64,000 nucleotides of DNA. Origin: Rubripirellula reticaptiva. Lineage in GTDB: Bacteria > Planctomycetota > Planctomycetia > Pirellulales > Pirellulaceae. Below are positions 1-8,695 of this stretch, piece by piece. Both the position numbers and the translations under genes were made by a program. The notes under the pieces are model-generated. The model did not search any database. It was not told the DNA's origin and saw only the letters and a list, made by a program, of their open reading frames with translations. The number at the start of each line of letters is the position of its first letter. Position 1 is the stretch's first letter. The DNA lies in the NCBI RefSeq assembly GCF_007860175.1, contig NZ_SJPX01000001.1:1364001-1428000 (forward strand). The letters are read 5' to 3'.

Positions 1-2382
1 TTCGAGCATTTGATGTTCGTAGCCTTCTTCGTTCTTGTCGAGCGACCCCATCCACGTTTTTAGTGCCGAGGAAACTTCGCTCGTATCGCGAGCCGCCAAT
101 TCGCGGCGAGCGCGGTAACGCGTGCGGTCTTCCGGCACCTTCAATAGTTCCAACAGCGCGGGGATCGGTTCGCCTGCGATCTTGGCAGGCTGCAATAGAG
201 GCCGCGTTTTGTGCTTGATCCGCCAAATTCGGCCGTGGCTATGGTCGCGGCTAGGGTCGCGAAGATTGTGTTGCAGGTGACCGATCAACGCGTTGTGCCA
301 GTCGACAATGTACAGCGAACCATCCGGTGCAATTTGAATGTCGACAGGGCGGAAGTTTCCGTCGTCACACATCAACAGTGGTGGAACTTCCTTGCCCACG
401 AATCCAGATCCTTCTTCGCGAACTTCGTGGTTCAGCACGCCGCGATCGCCGATCACGTTGGTGACCAAGAAGTTGCCTTGCATTTCGGGTGGAAAGTGGC
501 GACTGGAAATCATCGCACAACCGGACAGCGGACGAATTCGCTTTTTGTAAAACGTCGGGAACTCAAATTTGGGATCACCACCGCCCAGCGATGCGACGCG
601 GCGATGTTGGGATCCGCCGGGGTGCTTCAGCGGGTAGTCGATGCGTCCGGAAATCGGTGCGGCCCAGTAACTGTTGCCCGGTGATGCATCACCGATGAAG
701 TTTTGCCCCCAAGCGTCAAATACATGTCCCCAAGGGTTGGCGAATGCAAAGTTGCTGAAAACGCTGATCTTTTCGTTTTTGGGGTGATAGGCCCAAATCC
801 CCGCCTCGCCCAGGCGAGTCAGCCCATAGGGGCTTTCGACTTGCGAGAACTTGAACGTGCCTTCTTGGAAATACAGATTGCCGCCCGGTCCCCATTCAAA
901 TGCCGAGATGCCGTGGTGCGAATCGGCAGTGTCGAAACCGAATAGCTTTCGAGTGACCACATCGGCTTTGTCGTCGCCGTCGGTGTCGCGTGCGACCAAA
1001 ATATCGGGCTGTTCGGCGATGTAGGCTCCGTCCGCTGTCAATTCGAAACCGGTCGGTTGGTGCAGTCCGCCAGCGAACGTTTTGCAAGTATCGGAAACGC
1101 CATCACCGTCAGTGTCTTCGAGGATCAGCAACTTGTCATCGAGTTTCGTTTTAGGCTTCCAGTGTGGGTACGACGGCATGGTCGCAACCCACAATCGACC
1201 TTTGTTATCAAAGTTGAGCGCCACTGGGTTTGCCAGGTCGGGGAACTGTTCCTCCGATGCAACCAGTTGAATTTCGAACCCATCGGCCAAGGTGAACATC
1301 TTTTGCTGTTCAGCGGCGGGACTGTAATCGAGCGATCCCAGCTTGCCTCTGGTGACGTTGGGGTCATTGGGGCGGCCCACATTCGTTTTCGGATTGATGA
1401 AAGCGAGCGTGCCCGAGTCGTCCGCCTTGTCCGCGACCGATTCGCCATTGGCAAGTTTCCAAATCCGAGCGTCGCGGATTGCTGTCATTTGATCCAGGAT
1501 CGCGCGTTCGCGTTCCATCACGTCAGTGTTGTCGTAGGTGCCGTCGCTGCCCGCTTTGCCGCGACCGCCATAAATCGAGAAACCATTGACGGCGCGATAG
1601 CGGTGCCACCAATGAAAGTTCTTGTCGTTGATTTCCGCAAGAACTTTAGGGTCGACTGTTTTGGGGCCACCTTCACCGAACAGTGCCTTGTCAAACACGT
1701 TCGCAAACCCAGCGTAACCGAGGTCGTTCAAGTGGCAACCGTTCAGCGTCATTCGTTCGTCGTTGTCGGCAAACATGGTTTGCGTCGGCGTGAACACGTC
1801 CGCGAAAACCACATCGGCCGTTACCGCTGCTTCGCGCAAGACTTCGGTATACATCGCCAGTCGAGCGTTGTGAGCTTCGCCGTCGGGCAAATTCGAGTCG
1901 CCCGTTTTTTCGAATGCGATCGGCGAAACCAAAACGATCCTGGGCGTGCCCTTGCCGTAATCGGTGGCTTGAGTGTGCTCGACCAGTTCGGTGATTTGTT
2001 TTGCGAACTGTTCCAAGCCCGCTTCGCCCGCGAACGATTCGTTGTAGCCGAAGAAAAACAAGATCACGCTTGCTTGGCTGTGTGCCAAGTGAACGTCGGG
2101 GTCGCCAAAGTTTTCTGATCGAATGCGATCAACGGGTTCGTCACCCGGAAAACACAAATTGCGGACGGTTAGGTTCAGCGTCGGGAACCGCTGGTGCAAC
2201 AGTGCTTCCCATTCGTTGTGGTGCTGCAGTCTTTCGCCTAACGCATTCCCAACCAAACAGATGTGGTCACCGTTTTGTAGCTTCAGCTCGGCGGCTGAAT
2301 TCACATTGCAGGTCAACAGGGACGCAGCGGCGATCAATGTCGCTACCAATCCAAACTTAATCGGTGGAGAGAGTGGTTTCAC
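1..2382 (-). CDS. SGNH hydrolase / PVC-type dehydrogenase fusion protein, 3' end cut by window edge
   Basis: The frame is open from a GTG at 2382 to the left edge (794 codons). The first 32 or so residues form a signal peptide (basic start, then a hydrophobic stretch ending near NSAA), so the protein is exported. Residues about 33-250 look like an SGNH/GDSL hydrolase: a GNAL block, a GYNES block and a late NGCHLND block that should hold the catalytic His. From about residue 330 the sequence follows the Pirellula/Verrucomicrobium-type membrane-bound dehydrogenase family (beta-propeller with repeated D-x-D-G-D loops, e.g. EDTDGDGVSD, and the IVDWHNALIGH segment). The missing C-terminus in this family often carries HEAT repeats and a c-type heme; neither can be checked here. 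The start is the only good candidate because an upstream ATG is followed at once by a stop. Substrate is unknown; polysaccharide or ester breakdown is only a guess. Confidence 0.85.
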   Translation of the reverse strand, partial: MKPLSPPIKFGLVATLIAAASLLTCNVNSAAELKLQNGDHICLVGNALGERLQHHNEWEALLHQRFPTLNLTVRNLCFPGDEPVDRIRSENFGDPDVHLAHSQASVILFFFGYNESFAGEAGLEQFAKQITELVEHTQATDYGKGTPRIVLVSPIAFEKTGDSNLPDGEAHNARLAMYTEVLREAAVTADVVFADVFTPTQTMFADNDERMTLNGCHLNDLGYAGFANVFDKALFGEGGPKTVDPKVLAEINDKNFHWWHRYRAVNGFSIYGGRGKAGSDGTYDNTDVMERERAILDQMTAIRDARIWKLANGESVADKADDSGTLAFINPKTNVGRPNDPNVTRGKLGSLDYSPAAEQQKMFTLADGFEIQLVASEEQFPDLANPVALNFDNKGRLWVATMPSYPHWKPKTKLDDKLLILEDTDGDGVSDTCKTFAGGLHQPTGFELTADGAYIAEQPDILVARDTDGDDKADVVTRKLFGFDTADSHHGISAFEWGPGGNLYFQEGTFKFSQVESPYGLTRLGEAGIWAYHPKNEKISVFSNFAFANPWGHVFDAWGQNFIGDASPGNSYWAAPISGRIDYPLKHPGGSQHRRVASLGGGDPKFEFPTFYKKRIRPLSGCAMISSRHFPPEMQGNFLVTNVIGDRGVLNHEVREEGSGFVGKEVPPLLMCDDGNFRPVDIQIAPDGSLYIVDWHNALIGHLQHNLRDPSRDHSHGRIWRIKHKTRPLLQPAKIAGEPIPALLELLKVPEDRTRYRARRELAARDTSEVSSALKTWMGSLDKNEEGYEHQMLE

Positions 2383-2776
2383 GGAGGGGCGACTCGTGTC
2401 AGAGGAAGGAGGTGGGAAAGTGAGGATTCTTGGGGCCAGATTACAACATTGGCAACTTAGCCGGGACGTTTTCGTCACGCAGCCGTATAGAACCACTTTA
2501 GTCATTCAAGCCTGTATTGTGGCATCTTTGACGCCCGCTTTTGCTGGGATTGCGGGTCCGGCAGTGATCAAAGCCCAAATCGGCTTGAGAGAAGCCGCAT
2601 GAAAGAAGGGGCAGATCGCTGGATGTGCAGGCCGGTTGTTGGCTTCGACAACGAAACCGCACCATTTTCAGGCGACATTCCAGACGAATGTCAGCGCGGT
2701 GTGCAATATCGCCTGGCATCGATCAGTGTTTCCGCGTCCTGTTTTTTCGCGCGGAAAATTCGTTGCCGGCCGTGTC
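2383..2776. other. intergenic region with one hairpin
   Basis: No convincing gene is seen. Short frames here have no family signature. It should hold the promoter of the leftward SGNH/dehydrogenase gene, but I see no strong -35/-10 pair. A perfect 8-bp inverted repeat lies at 2729-2736 and 2750-2757, just after the stop of the leftward BON gene. Confidence 0.5.
2729..2757 (-). terminator. possible hairpin terminator after the BON gene
   Basis: TTTCCGCG at 2729-2736 pairs perfectly with CGCGGAAA at 2750-2757 across a 13-nt loop. It starts 19 nt after the BON-gene stop codon on the minus strand. No U-tract follows in that direction, so this is a weak terminator call and it may only protect the 3' end. 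Confidence 0.3.
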
Positions 2777-2998
2777 CTAACGAGCGACGTCGACTCGGTT
2801 GACAACGGTCAATCCCGCAGCGACAGCGCGGACTGCTTCTTGAGCTAGCTGTTTGTGATAGAAGCTGCGAACTCGGCCGCTCAGTTGCAGATGGTTTGCA
2901 TCTCGGTCGACACGCAAGGTTCGTAATTCGCGAACCGAGTTGTTCGCCAAGATGGCGACGGCTGCTTCGGTAGCGTCGTGCTGTGCAGTTCTAATCAT
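2777..2998 (-). CDS. small BON-domain protein (73 aa)
   Basis: The 73-residue product is almost entirely one BON-type domain: an amphipathic helix (residues 10-20), then a strand pair around LRVDRDANHLQLSGRVRSF, then a helix and the closing strand LTVVNRVDVAR. BON domains bind phospholipid or mediate envelope protein contacts. There is no signal peptide, so the product is either cytoplasmic or exported by another route. I chose the ATG at 2998 because the domain begins just after it; the frame stays open upstream to 3430, but that extension reads like non-coding sequence. Upstream of the ATG there is only a weak AGG. It is a single-gene unit transcribed leftward, divergent from the GGDEF gene. 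Confidence 0.65.
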   Translation of the reverse strand: MIRTAQHDATEAAVAILANNSVRELRTLRVDRDANHLQLSGRVRSFYHKQLAQEAVRAVAAGLTVVNRVDVAR

Positions 2999-3350
2999 AG
3001 GTATTGGCCTGTTTCCTTGGTTCGGACATCTTCGATCGTTACTCAAATATGCCACATCATTTTGAAACTGCCTATCCGAACTGACGATGAAAGCGCGAAA
3101 CATGTCTTTGCAACGGAGAAACTCCATCATTAAGGAGTCGATTCGCAAGTCAGGCAAGACCGTAGCTTGCCTATTTTGACACTCGAGCCTAAGTGGAATG
3201 GTTGTAGCGTTTGAATGGATTGGAATTGCGCAGAACCGCAAAGCTATTCGAGAAGCGGCCGTAGCGACCGGTTTACGTTTTGACGGGCGCCGATCGCGGC
3301 CTAGGAATTCAACGTAGCTTCGACAAACGAAACACGAGGGAGTTCTGAGA
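2999..3350. other. divergent intergenic region with two neighbouring hairpins
   Basis: This is the shared upstream region of the BON gene (leftward) and the GGDEF gene (rightward). Two inverted repeats sit close together: ACTCC/GGAGT at 3122-3126 and 3134-3138 (approximate ends), and AGGCAAG/CTTGCCT at 3152-3158 and 3166-3172 followed by ATTTT. They could form an RNA leader or a weak terminator. I see no match to a c-di-GMP riboswitch. A good Shine-Dalgarno (GAGGGAG) sits before the GGDEF start. Confidence 0.35.
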
Positions 3351-4856
3351 ATGTGGCTTGATCTGATCATTGCAATGAGTTGTGGCGGCGCTGGCTTGGC
3401 CTGTGGCTGGGTGATGCACGCGACGAACACGGGGCTCGCCGCACTGACCGATGGGGACTCGAATGTGGTTCCTGTTGTGACGAATGAAGCTATTGAGGTC
3501 GTTGAACAAACTCCTGAGCGAATCAGCGAAGTGGCCGAGAAATTGCGAGCTTACGCACGCACGATGGCTGCGGACGTTGACGCTCACCAAACCACCGTTC
3601 AGGCGGTCAACAATCAGTTGAACGCGGATCAATCGGGGTCTCCCGAAGCGGTTTTTCAAGCGATCACGCAACTGATTGAGGCAAACGAGCTGATGCAATC
3701 ACAACTGCACGTCGCCCAGGATCGAATTCATGATCAAGCGTTGCAGATTGAATCCGCCGAACGTCGTGCCGAAACGGACGCACTAACACGAGTGCCCAAC
3801 CGGGGCGCATTCGACAAGCACCTTGCCCGTCAACATGCGTTGGGTGCGGGCAAAGCTGGTACGTTGGCGTTGTTGGACGTCGACCATTTCAAGAAATTCA
3901 ACGACGTTTACGGACACCGGGCTGGCGACGAAGTGCTACGCGTTGTCGCTAGTATTCTGCATTCGCGTTTAGACAAATACGGCATCGTCGCTCGTTTCGG
4001 CGGCGAAGAGTTCGCGGTGATACTGGACGGTTGTCGCGTCGACCAAGCAAAAGACTTAGTCGACGCAGCTCGGGCAGCCATCGGTGCTCGCGAGATCGTA
4101 TTCGAAGACAAGCGGCTTTGCGTCAACGCATCGGCGGGTGTGGCAGAGCTGCAGACCGGCGAGGCGCCAGAGAACTGGTTGCAACGAGCCGATGATGGTC
4201 TCTATCGATCCAAAGAAGCGGGCCGAAACTGTAGTCACTGGATGGATGGAACAACGCCGATCAAGGTCGCCGCTTCCGAAGCGATTGCCGCGACTCAGGC
4301 AAAAGCTGCCGCAAACAGTTCTTCGACGTCTCCAACAGGCGAGCAGGAATCGGCCACCGACAAAAAGTCCGTCAGTGAAGCGGTGGCCGAAGCAAAGCCA
4401 AAGCAGAAGATGTTTGCCAACTTGCCCGACCGGGCCGACCTGGGCGAAACGTTTGACGAAGTCCGCGGCCGAACTCAGTCCACCGTTTCCATGTTCGTGA
4501 TGGCGATTCGCTGCAACGGTGAATCGAGCACGACCGGAATGCGTTCGCTGATGCAAATTGTGCGTGCGACACTTCGCAGTGTTGACCGCCTTGGATGCGA
4601 TGACGATTCCACATTTCTGGTTTTCATGCCTAGTGTTGATGAAGCGACGGCCCAGAACCGCAGCTTGCAAATCTGTCGATCGGCAACGGCGATCGGAATG
4701 GGGAAATCAGAATTGCCGATCAATCCAATTTCGATTGGTGTTTCGCAAGTCCGTGCGGGCGATGACTTTGATGGTGTCGTCAATCGTAGTATCGAATTCG
4801 CTGAAAAGGCAAAGGTCGATAGCAGCGAACCGGTGTTGATCGCACCCGGCGAGTAA
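3351..4856 (+). CDS. membrane-anchored diguanylate cyclase with active and degenerate GGDEF domains
   Basis: This 501-residue protein has one N-terminal membrane helix (about residues 4-24), a helical coiled-coil linker (45-140), and a GGDEF domain (about 140-310). The cyclase domain has the D-x-D-H-F-K-x-x-N-D segment near D176 and an intact GGEEF signature at 217-221, so it should make c-di-GMP from GTP. The RxxD inhibitory-site motif is not at its usual place before GGEEF (the aligned residues are DKYG), so product inhibition through that site is unlikely. An Ala/Ser/Lys-rich linker (about 310-350) leads to a second domain (about 365-490) that keeps the GGDEF fold pattern but not the signature, with a strand-like stretch TFLVFMPSVDEA where GGDEF would be. 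No sensory domain is seen outside the linker. A GAGGGAG ribosome site supports the start. Confidence 0.9.
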   Translation: MWLDLIIAMSCGGAGLACGWVMHATNTGLAALTDGDSNVVPVVTNEAIEVVEQTPERISEVAEKLRAYARTMAADVDAHQTTVQAVNNQLNADQSGSPEAVFQAITQLIEANELMQSQLHVAQDRIHDQALQIESAERRAETDALTRVPNRGAFDKHLARQHALGAGKAGTLALLDVDHFKKFNDVYGHRAGDEVLRVVASILHSRLDKYGIVARFGGEEFAVILDGCRVDQAKDLVDAARAAIGAREIVFEDKRLCVNASAGVAELQTGEAPENWLQRADDGLYRSKEAGRNCSHWMDGTTPIKVAASEAIAATQAKAAANSSSTSPTGEQESATDKKSVSEAVAEAKPKQKMFANLPDRADLGETFDEVRGRTQSTVSMFVMAIRCNGESSTTGMRSLMQIVRATLRSVDRLGCDDDSTFLVFMPSVDEATAQNRSLQICRSATAIGMGKSELPINPISIGVSQVRAGDDFDGVVNRSIEFAEKAKVDSSEPVLIAPGE

Positions 4857-4982
4857 ACTGCGCAGACTTCTTAGAGCCCGTTGTTTACGGACTGGTTGCG
4901 GTTACTTGCAAAAAAATTCAAGTCGCCCTGAATCCGCCTTGACCTTGGCAAACGCCAGCCTCTATCTTCCCGGACATGTTGA

Positions 4983-5259
4983 GGGTTTGGAAACAAACCC
5001 GCCAACACTTGTGACTCAAGCACAGACGCGGTCCTGCACTGGCAACTATTTTTCAAGGTTGCTGCGGACACACTGAATGTCGTAATTCACACGGATGTGA
5101 TGATCGGCTCAGTGGCGTGTAACGTTTGAGTGACTTGTTCATCGAGGCCGAGGGCAAGGATGCCATCGACTCGATTGAACGCCAATCCACCGGCTCCCGG
5201 AATCGAAGCGCGTTGTCCTCCGCCCCCCTAGGATCACGTTCTTTCCGGGAGCTTTTTTT
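4983..5259 (+). ncRNA. candidate small RNA
   Basis: The call rests on three things seen in order on the plus strand: a plausible promoter, a 7-bp hairpin with a GAAA tetraloop near the 5' end, and a 10-bp hairpin with a T7 tract at the 3' end. No Rfam family was recognised. No coding frame longer than about 12 codons begins with ATG inside it. The start is approximate. Confidence 0.3.
5193..5259 (+). terminator. terminator-like hairpin with T7 tract and long loop
   Basis: GCTCCCGGAA at 5193-5202 pairs perfectly with TTCCGGGAGC at 5243-5252 and is followed directly by seven T (5253-5259). The 40-nt loop is longer than in a usual intrinsic terminator and may itself fold. It would end plus-strand transcription from the GGDEF gene or a small RNA before it runs into the convergent response-regulator gene. 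Confidence 0.6.
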
Positions 5260-5336
5260 ATGCGCCGACTGAACTTCATTCCGTCTTTTTCAAGGGCACG
5301 ACTGGTGCCTAGTGCGAACCTGTCAGGCTTGTCGAT

Positions 5337-6059
5337 TCAGGGTTCCAGAACAAATCGATAGCCGGCGTCGCGGATCGTTAGCAGGTGGATCGGAGCGGTG
5401 CTATCGGGTTCGATAATCTTTCGCAATCTCGCGATGAATTGATCGACCGCACGTGTTTGCAGGTTGCCCGACAATTCCCATACTTCGGTCAGTAATTCGT
5501 TGCGGCTGATGACGCGTCCCTGGTGCTCGACAAAGTACCGAAGCAGTTTCAGTTCTTTTGGCGTCATCCGCACAATTTCGCCGTCAACGCTGACTTCGTG
5601 CGTTTCGAAGTTCGCTTGGATGTTGCCAAACTTGACTTCGCTGATCGCTTGGTAAATGCGTTTGGGCGGTTGTGAAGGTGGTGTTCGCACCGTCGTTTGC
5701 AGCAGGTTCTTGATTCGGCTGAGTAGTTCGTCTAGTTCAAACGGTTTGCTCATGTACTGGTTTGCGCCAACGTCGAACCCGCGGGTGCGGTCTTCCGCAA
5801 GCGTTCTTGCCGACAGCATCAACACCGGGATGGTGATCCCCGCCTCGCGGATCGTTTCGCAGACCGTGTATCCGCTCATTCCCGGCAGCATCAAATCGAG
5901 CAACAACAAGCCGATCGATTCGCTCGAGTTGTCAACGATTCGCAGTGCCGTTGGCCCGTCTTCGACTAGGGTGACGCGATAGCCTTCGGCTTCCAGATTG
6001 TATTTGATGCCGACGCCGAGGTTCTTCTCGTCTTCGACAACCAAAATATGAGGGCGCAT
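5337..6059 (-). CDS. OmpR/PhoB-type response regulator
   Basis: A 240-residue protein with an N-terminal receiver domain (residues 4-120) and a C-terminal winged-helix DNA-binding domain (about 140-238). The acidic pocket (E9, D10), the phospho-acceptor D55 in LLLLDLMLPG, and the late SKPF lysine are all present, so it should be phosphorylated normally. The output domain has the expected MTPKELKLLRYF and RAVDQFIARLRKII segments of the OmpR family. It lies 72 nt downstream of a histidine kinase gene on the same strand and is its obvious partner. The signal sensed cannot be told from the sequence. Confidence 0.92.
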   Translation of the reverse strand: MRPHILVVEDEKNLGVGIKYNLEAEGYRVTLVEDGPTALRIVDNSSESIGLLLLDLMLPGMSGYTVCETIREAGITIPVLMLSARTLAEDRTRGFDVGANQYMSKPFELDELLSRIKNLLQTTVRTPPSQPPKRIYQAISEVKFGNIQANFETHEVSVDGEIVRMTPKELKLLRYFVEHQGRVISRNELLTEVWELSGNLQTRAVDQFIARLRKIIEPDSTAPIHLLTIRDAGYRFVLEP

Positions 6060-6111
6060 GGCGATTGGTTGGTGGTTGATGTTGTCGGATTTTTCACTTG
6101 CGTGTTTGCCG

Positions 6112-6137
6112 ATACGCTAGTCCCCAATACGCTAGTC
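6112..6137 (-). repeat. 15-bp near-tandem duplication at the kinase stop codon
   Basis: ATACGCTAGTC occurs at 6112-6122 and again at 6127-6137, a 15-bp period. Read on the minus strand each copy contains an in-frame TAG, so the kinase gene ends in two in-frame stop codons 15 nt apart. The duplication keeps the frame. Confidence 0.6.
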
Positions 6138-7067
6138 ATTGGGGGACGCTGGCGGAACGACCCCAGTCAGAGTGACTTCGAATTCGGTTCCCGTTCCCTC
6201 GACTCGATCACAAATGCGGACGGACCCGCCAATTGCTTTGGCCACCGTTCGGACTAGGTATAGTCCCAATCCGGTCCCGGGCGTGCTGCGTTCGAGTTCG
6301 TTGCCCAATCGAACAAACCGCCCAAAGACTTTGCGACGTTTTTTGATCGGGATTCCTGCTCCGTTGTCGGTGATCGAAACTTTGACTTTCTTGTCAGCTT
6401 CCTGAGTGACTATGATTGCGACCTTGGGCGGTTTTCCTCCGTATTTTACGGCGTTGTCGATCAGGTTCCGGAACAAGATTTCTAGCTGGATCAAGGGGCT
6501 GCGGACATGGATTTCGGGTGACTCGATCGTGACAGTTTCCGGCGGCAATCGGTATCGAATGCACGCAGCCAGTCCGCACTCGGCCAATAATTCGTCCAGG
6601 CAAACGACTTCATCATCGGTTGGTTCGACGCCTCGCTCGATCCGCGCGGCGTCCAGCAAGTGATTGATCAACGAGTCGAGCCGCTCGACGTCCTCGAGCA
6701 TGAAGCGGTGGAAGTCCTGCTGTTGCTGTTCGTCGACGCTGCGACGGGCCATCGTTTGCAGATAAAGCTTTAGCGATGCGATCGGGCTTTTTAGTTCGTG
6801 AGTCACCGCGTCAATGAAGTTGGATTGTCGCCGGTTCAAGTTGAATGCTTTGACCGTCAGCGTTAGGTACGCGATTACTCCGGCAAGTACGCCTGCAATC
6901 AACAGGGTCCCCGTAGCCAGAATCGTGCCAAAAACCGCTCTCGATCCCAAGTTACCCGTCGCCGCCAACACGTTTGCCAGGATCCAAACCGCCGCCAAAA
7001 TGACGACCATGACAATCATGACCACGCCCAGCGTGATCGGGGCCCTCAAGGATCGGCGTTCAAGCAT
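6132..7067 (-). CDS. membrane sensor histidine kinase
   Basis: From the ATG at 7067 the product has 311 residues. Two membrane helices (about 12-34 and 46-70) are separated by only a dozen residues, so there is almost no periplasmic sensor; it may sense the membrane itself or a partner protein. The dimerisation/phosphoacceptor box has H90 in AVTHELKSPIASLK. The catalytic domain shows the N box (FRNLIDNAVKYGG), the DNGAGIP box and the GTGLGLYLV box. The same frame is open upstream to 7301, but that extension lacks family character. The neighbouring downstream gene is an OmpR-type regulator, giving a complete two-component system. Confidence 0.9.
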   Translation of the reverse strand: MLERRSLRAPITLGVVMIVMVVILAAVWILANVLAATGNLGSRAVFGTILATGTLLIAGVLAGVIAYLTLTVKAFNLNRRQSNFIDAVTHELKSPIASLKLYLQTMARRSVDEQQQQDFHRFMLEDVERLDSLINHLLDAARIERGVEPTDDEVVCLDELLAECGLAACIRYRLPPETVTIESPEIHVRSPLIQLEILFRNLIDNAVKYGGKPPKVAIIVTQEADKKVKVSITDNGAGIPIKKRRKVFGRFVRLGNELERSTPGTGLGLYLVRTVAKAIGGSVRICDRVEGTGTEFEVTLTGVVPPASPND

Positions 7068-7250
7068 AGTAGGTGAACAAAAATGGCGGTGAATTGGGCG
7101 GGGAAGTTGGAATGGGATCAATCTGAGAATTATTTCGCCATTCGCCAGAATTTCGTCCCAAGTGGGCATGACGTTGGTTGACGATGTCGCAATAATAAGA
7201 CTCAGTGGCGGACAGTATTCCCTAATTGCGTCGGTTTTGGAGAACCAATC

Positions 7251-7697
7251 TTGAGCGCCGATACAAGGACACGACGCTTTCCCGAAAAAACGATCCGACA
7301 AGTACGGTTGGATTGTACTCGGGGATTGATACGTGCACTTTTCTGTCCGGATCGTAGCGAAGTATTGCAGTTGCGATGCATCGATGATCGCGTCGAATCA
7401 GATGATTCGTTCGGAAGCCAGTTGTGGTATTTCGAAGGTGTCGGCGTCGACGGGCACGATCGACGTCACAGCGTTTACGGCGTTGTCGAGTATTCGTTGC
7501 AGTTTGGTCTGCACGAATTGGTCGAAGATGGTGTGTTCCAATCGGAACATCAACGCGAACGCTTCCGGCACCAGTACGAACGAGGAAGCTTGCAACCGAC
7601 TTGGAATCACCCAGGGCACGGTTGGCTATTAGCCGGTTTAGGTCTCGTTGCATCGGTTTTAATTGCGTCCCTGATCACTCGCATGTTGACCGCGTGA
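7251..7697 (+). CDS. tail-anchored protein coupled to ABC exporter genes
   Basis: I do not recognise the family. The frame starts at a TTG preceded by a good GGAG ribosome site eight bases upstream and codes for 148 residues. Most of the protein is soluble and rich in Arg, His and aromatic residues. A single hydrophobic helix near the C-terminus (about 122-143) should anchor it in the membrane with the N-terminus in the cytoplasm. Its TGA stop overlaps the GTG start of the ABC ATPase (GTGA), so the two are translationally coupled. That arrangement suggests an accessory subunit or regulator of the exporter. The antisense frames here have no comparable support. Confidence 0.6.
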   Translation: MSADTRTRRFPEKTIRQVRLDCTRGLIRALFCPDRSEVLQLRCIDDRVESDDSFGSQLWYFEGVGVDGHDRRHSVYGVVEYSLQFGLHELVEDGVFQSEHQRERFRHQYERGSLQPTWNHPGHGWLLAGLGLVASVLIASLITRMLTA

Positions 7698-8695
7698 CCG
7701 ATCCGATCGTTGACGTTTGCGATCTTCGCAAGACCTACAAAGGTTGGTCCGTGCGCGGACGACGTAACGTGGATGCACTGCAAGGTGTTTCGTTGCAAGC
7801 GCAAGCCGGTGATGTTTTTGGTTTGCTTGGCCCCAACGGCGCCGGCAAAACGACACTGATCAAAACGTTGTTGGGTGTAGTAAAGCCATCGGGTGGAACG
7901 GCATCACTGTTTGGGCAACCGGTCGGCAGTAACGCAGCACGGCAGCGAGTTGGCTATCTGCCCGAATCCTTGCGAGTCGATCGTCACCACACTGCGCGAA
8001 CGGCGCTGCATTTTTACGGTCGGCTAAGTCAGATGAATTCGGCCGACATCGCGCGGCGTACCGACGAATTGCTAGAGCTAGTTGGTCTGCGTGGTCGCGA
8101 TTGCGAATCGGTGCGTCGGTTCAGCAAAGGCATGTATCAGCGTTTAGGGTTGGCTCAAGCGTTGATGCACGATCCCGATTTGTTGGTTTTGGACGAGCCG
8201 ACCGATGGTTTGGATCCGGTCGGACGCAACGAAGTTCGTAAGGTGATCGAACGATTGCGAGATTTGGGAAAGACCATTTTCTTAAACAGTCACATCCTTC
8301 AAGAGGTCGAGTTGGTATGTACTCGCGTCGCCATCATGGCGGGCGGAAAGTTGCTGGCGATCGGACCGATCGACGAATTGGCGTCGCCGACGGACGCTGC
8401 CAACGTGTTTGTTGACATTCGAGCAGCGGTCAGCGGTGGCGATTCGGGGGCATCGGGTCGGTTCGTTTTCGATCAGTTAACATCGGAATTGGCGGTTACC
8501 GATTCGGCATCGCTTTCCGTCGTCGAAAAAATTTCCGGTACCGCAACGCACCGGATCATGATGTCAACGCCTGACCAAGCGGAGGTCGATCGCGTGGTTG
8601 ATCAGCTTCGCCAGCACGGCCATTCGATCGTCCGACTGGAAAACAAGCGACCGTCACTCGAAGACACGTTCATGCGATTGGTGGGCCAGAACTGA
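7694..8695 (+). CDS. ABC-2 type exporter ATP-binding protein
   Basis: The 333-residue protein has all motifs of an ABC ATPase: Walker A GPNGAGKTT (about residues 41-49), a degenerate signature FSKGMYQR, Walker B LLVLDEPTDGLDP and the switch His in NSHILQEVE. The C-terminal 100 residues form an extra domain like that in DrrA/CcmA-type exporters. The GTG at 7694 was chosen because the Rossmann-like core begins just after it and it overlaps the upstream stop; the longer frame from 7424 is out-of-character sequence. The stop overlaps the permease start (TGATG), so the ATPase and permease are coupled. Confidence 0.92.
   Translation: MTDPIVDVCDLRKTYKGWSVRGRRNVDALQGVSLQAQAGDVFGLLGPNGAGKTTLIKTLLGVVKPSGGTASLFGQPVGSNAARQRVGYLPESLRVDRHHTARTALHFYGRLSQMNSADIARRTDELLELVGLRGRDCESVRRFSKGMYQRLGLAQALMHDPDLLVLDEPTDGLDPVGRNEVRKVIERLRDLGKTIFLNSHILQEVELVCTRVAIMAGGKLLAIGPIDELASPTDAANVFVDIRAAVSGGDSGASGRFVFDQLTSELAVTDSASLSVVEKISGTATHRIMMSTPDQAEVDRVVDQLRQHGHSIVRLENKRPSLEDTFMRLVGQN

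Larger units (their letters stand above)
4857..5336. other. 480-bp non-coding region with candidate small RNA
   Basis: No open frame here is convincing. The region has a TTGACC/TATCTT pair with 18-bp spacing near 4940-4970 on the plus strand, followed by a hairpin GGGTTTG-GAAA-CAAACCC at about 4983-5000 (GNRA-type loop), and ends with a strong terminator-like structure at 5193-5259. Together these could bound a transcript of about 270 nt. The alternative is simply a long 3' untranslated region of the GGDEF gene. Confidence 0.4.

Noticed and set aside
1057-2118. 353-codon plus-strand frame
   Set aside because: It is antisense to the SGNH/dehydrogenase gene, whose frame has clear domains and a signal peptide.
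3000-3350. c-di-GMP riboswitch upstream of the GGDEF gene
   Set aside because: Hairpins are present but none of the conserved GEMM sequence is seen.
2777-3430. 217-codon version of the BON gene
   Set aside because: Only the last 73 codons have domain character; the rest overlaps the divergent promoter region.
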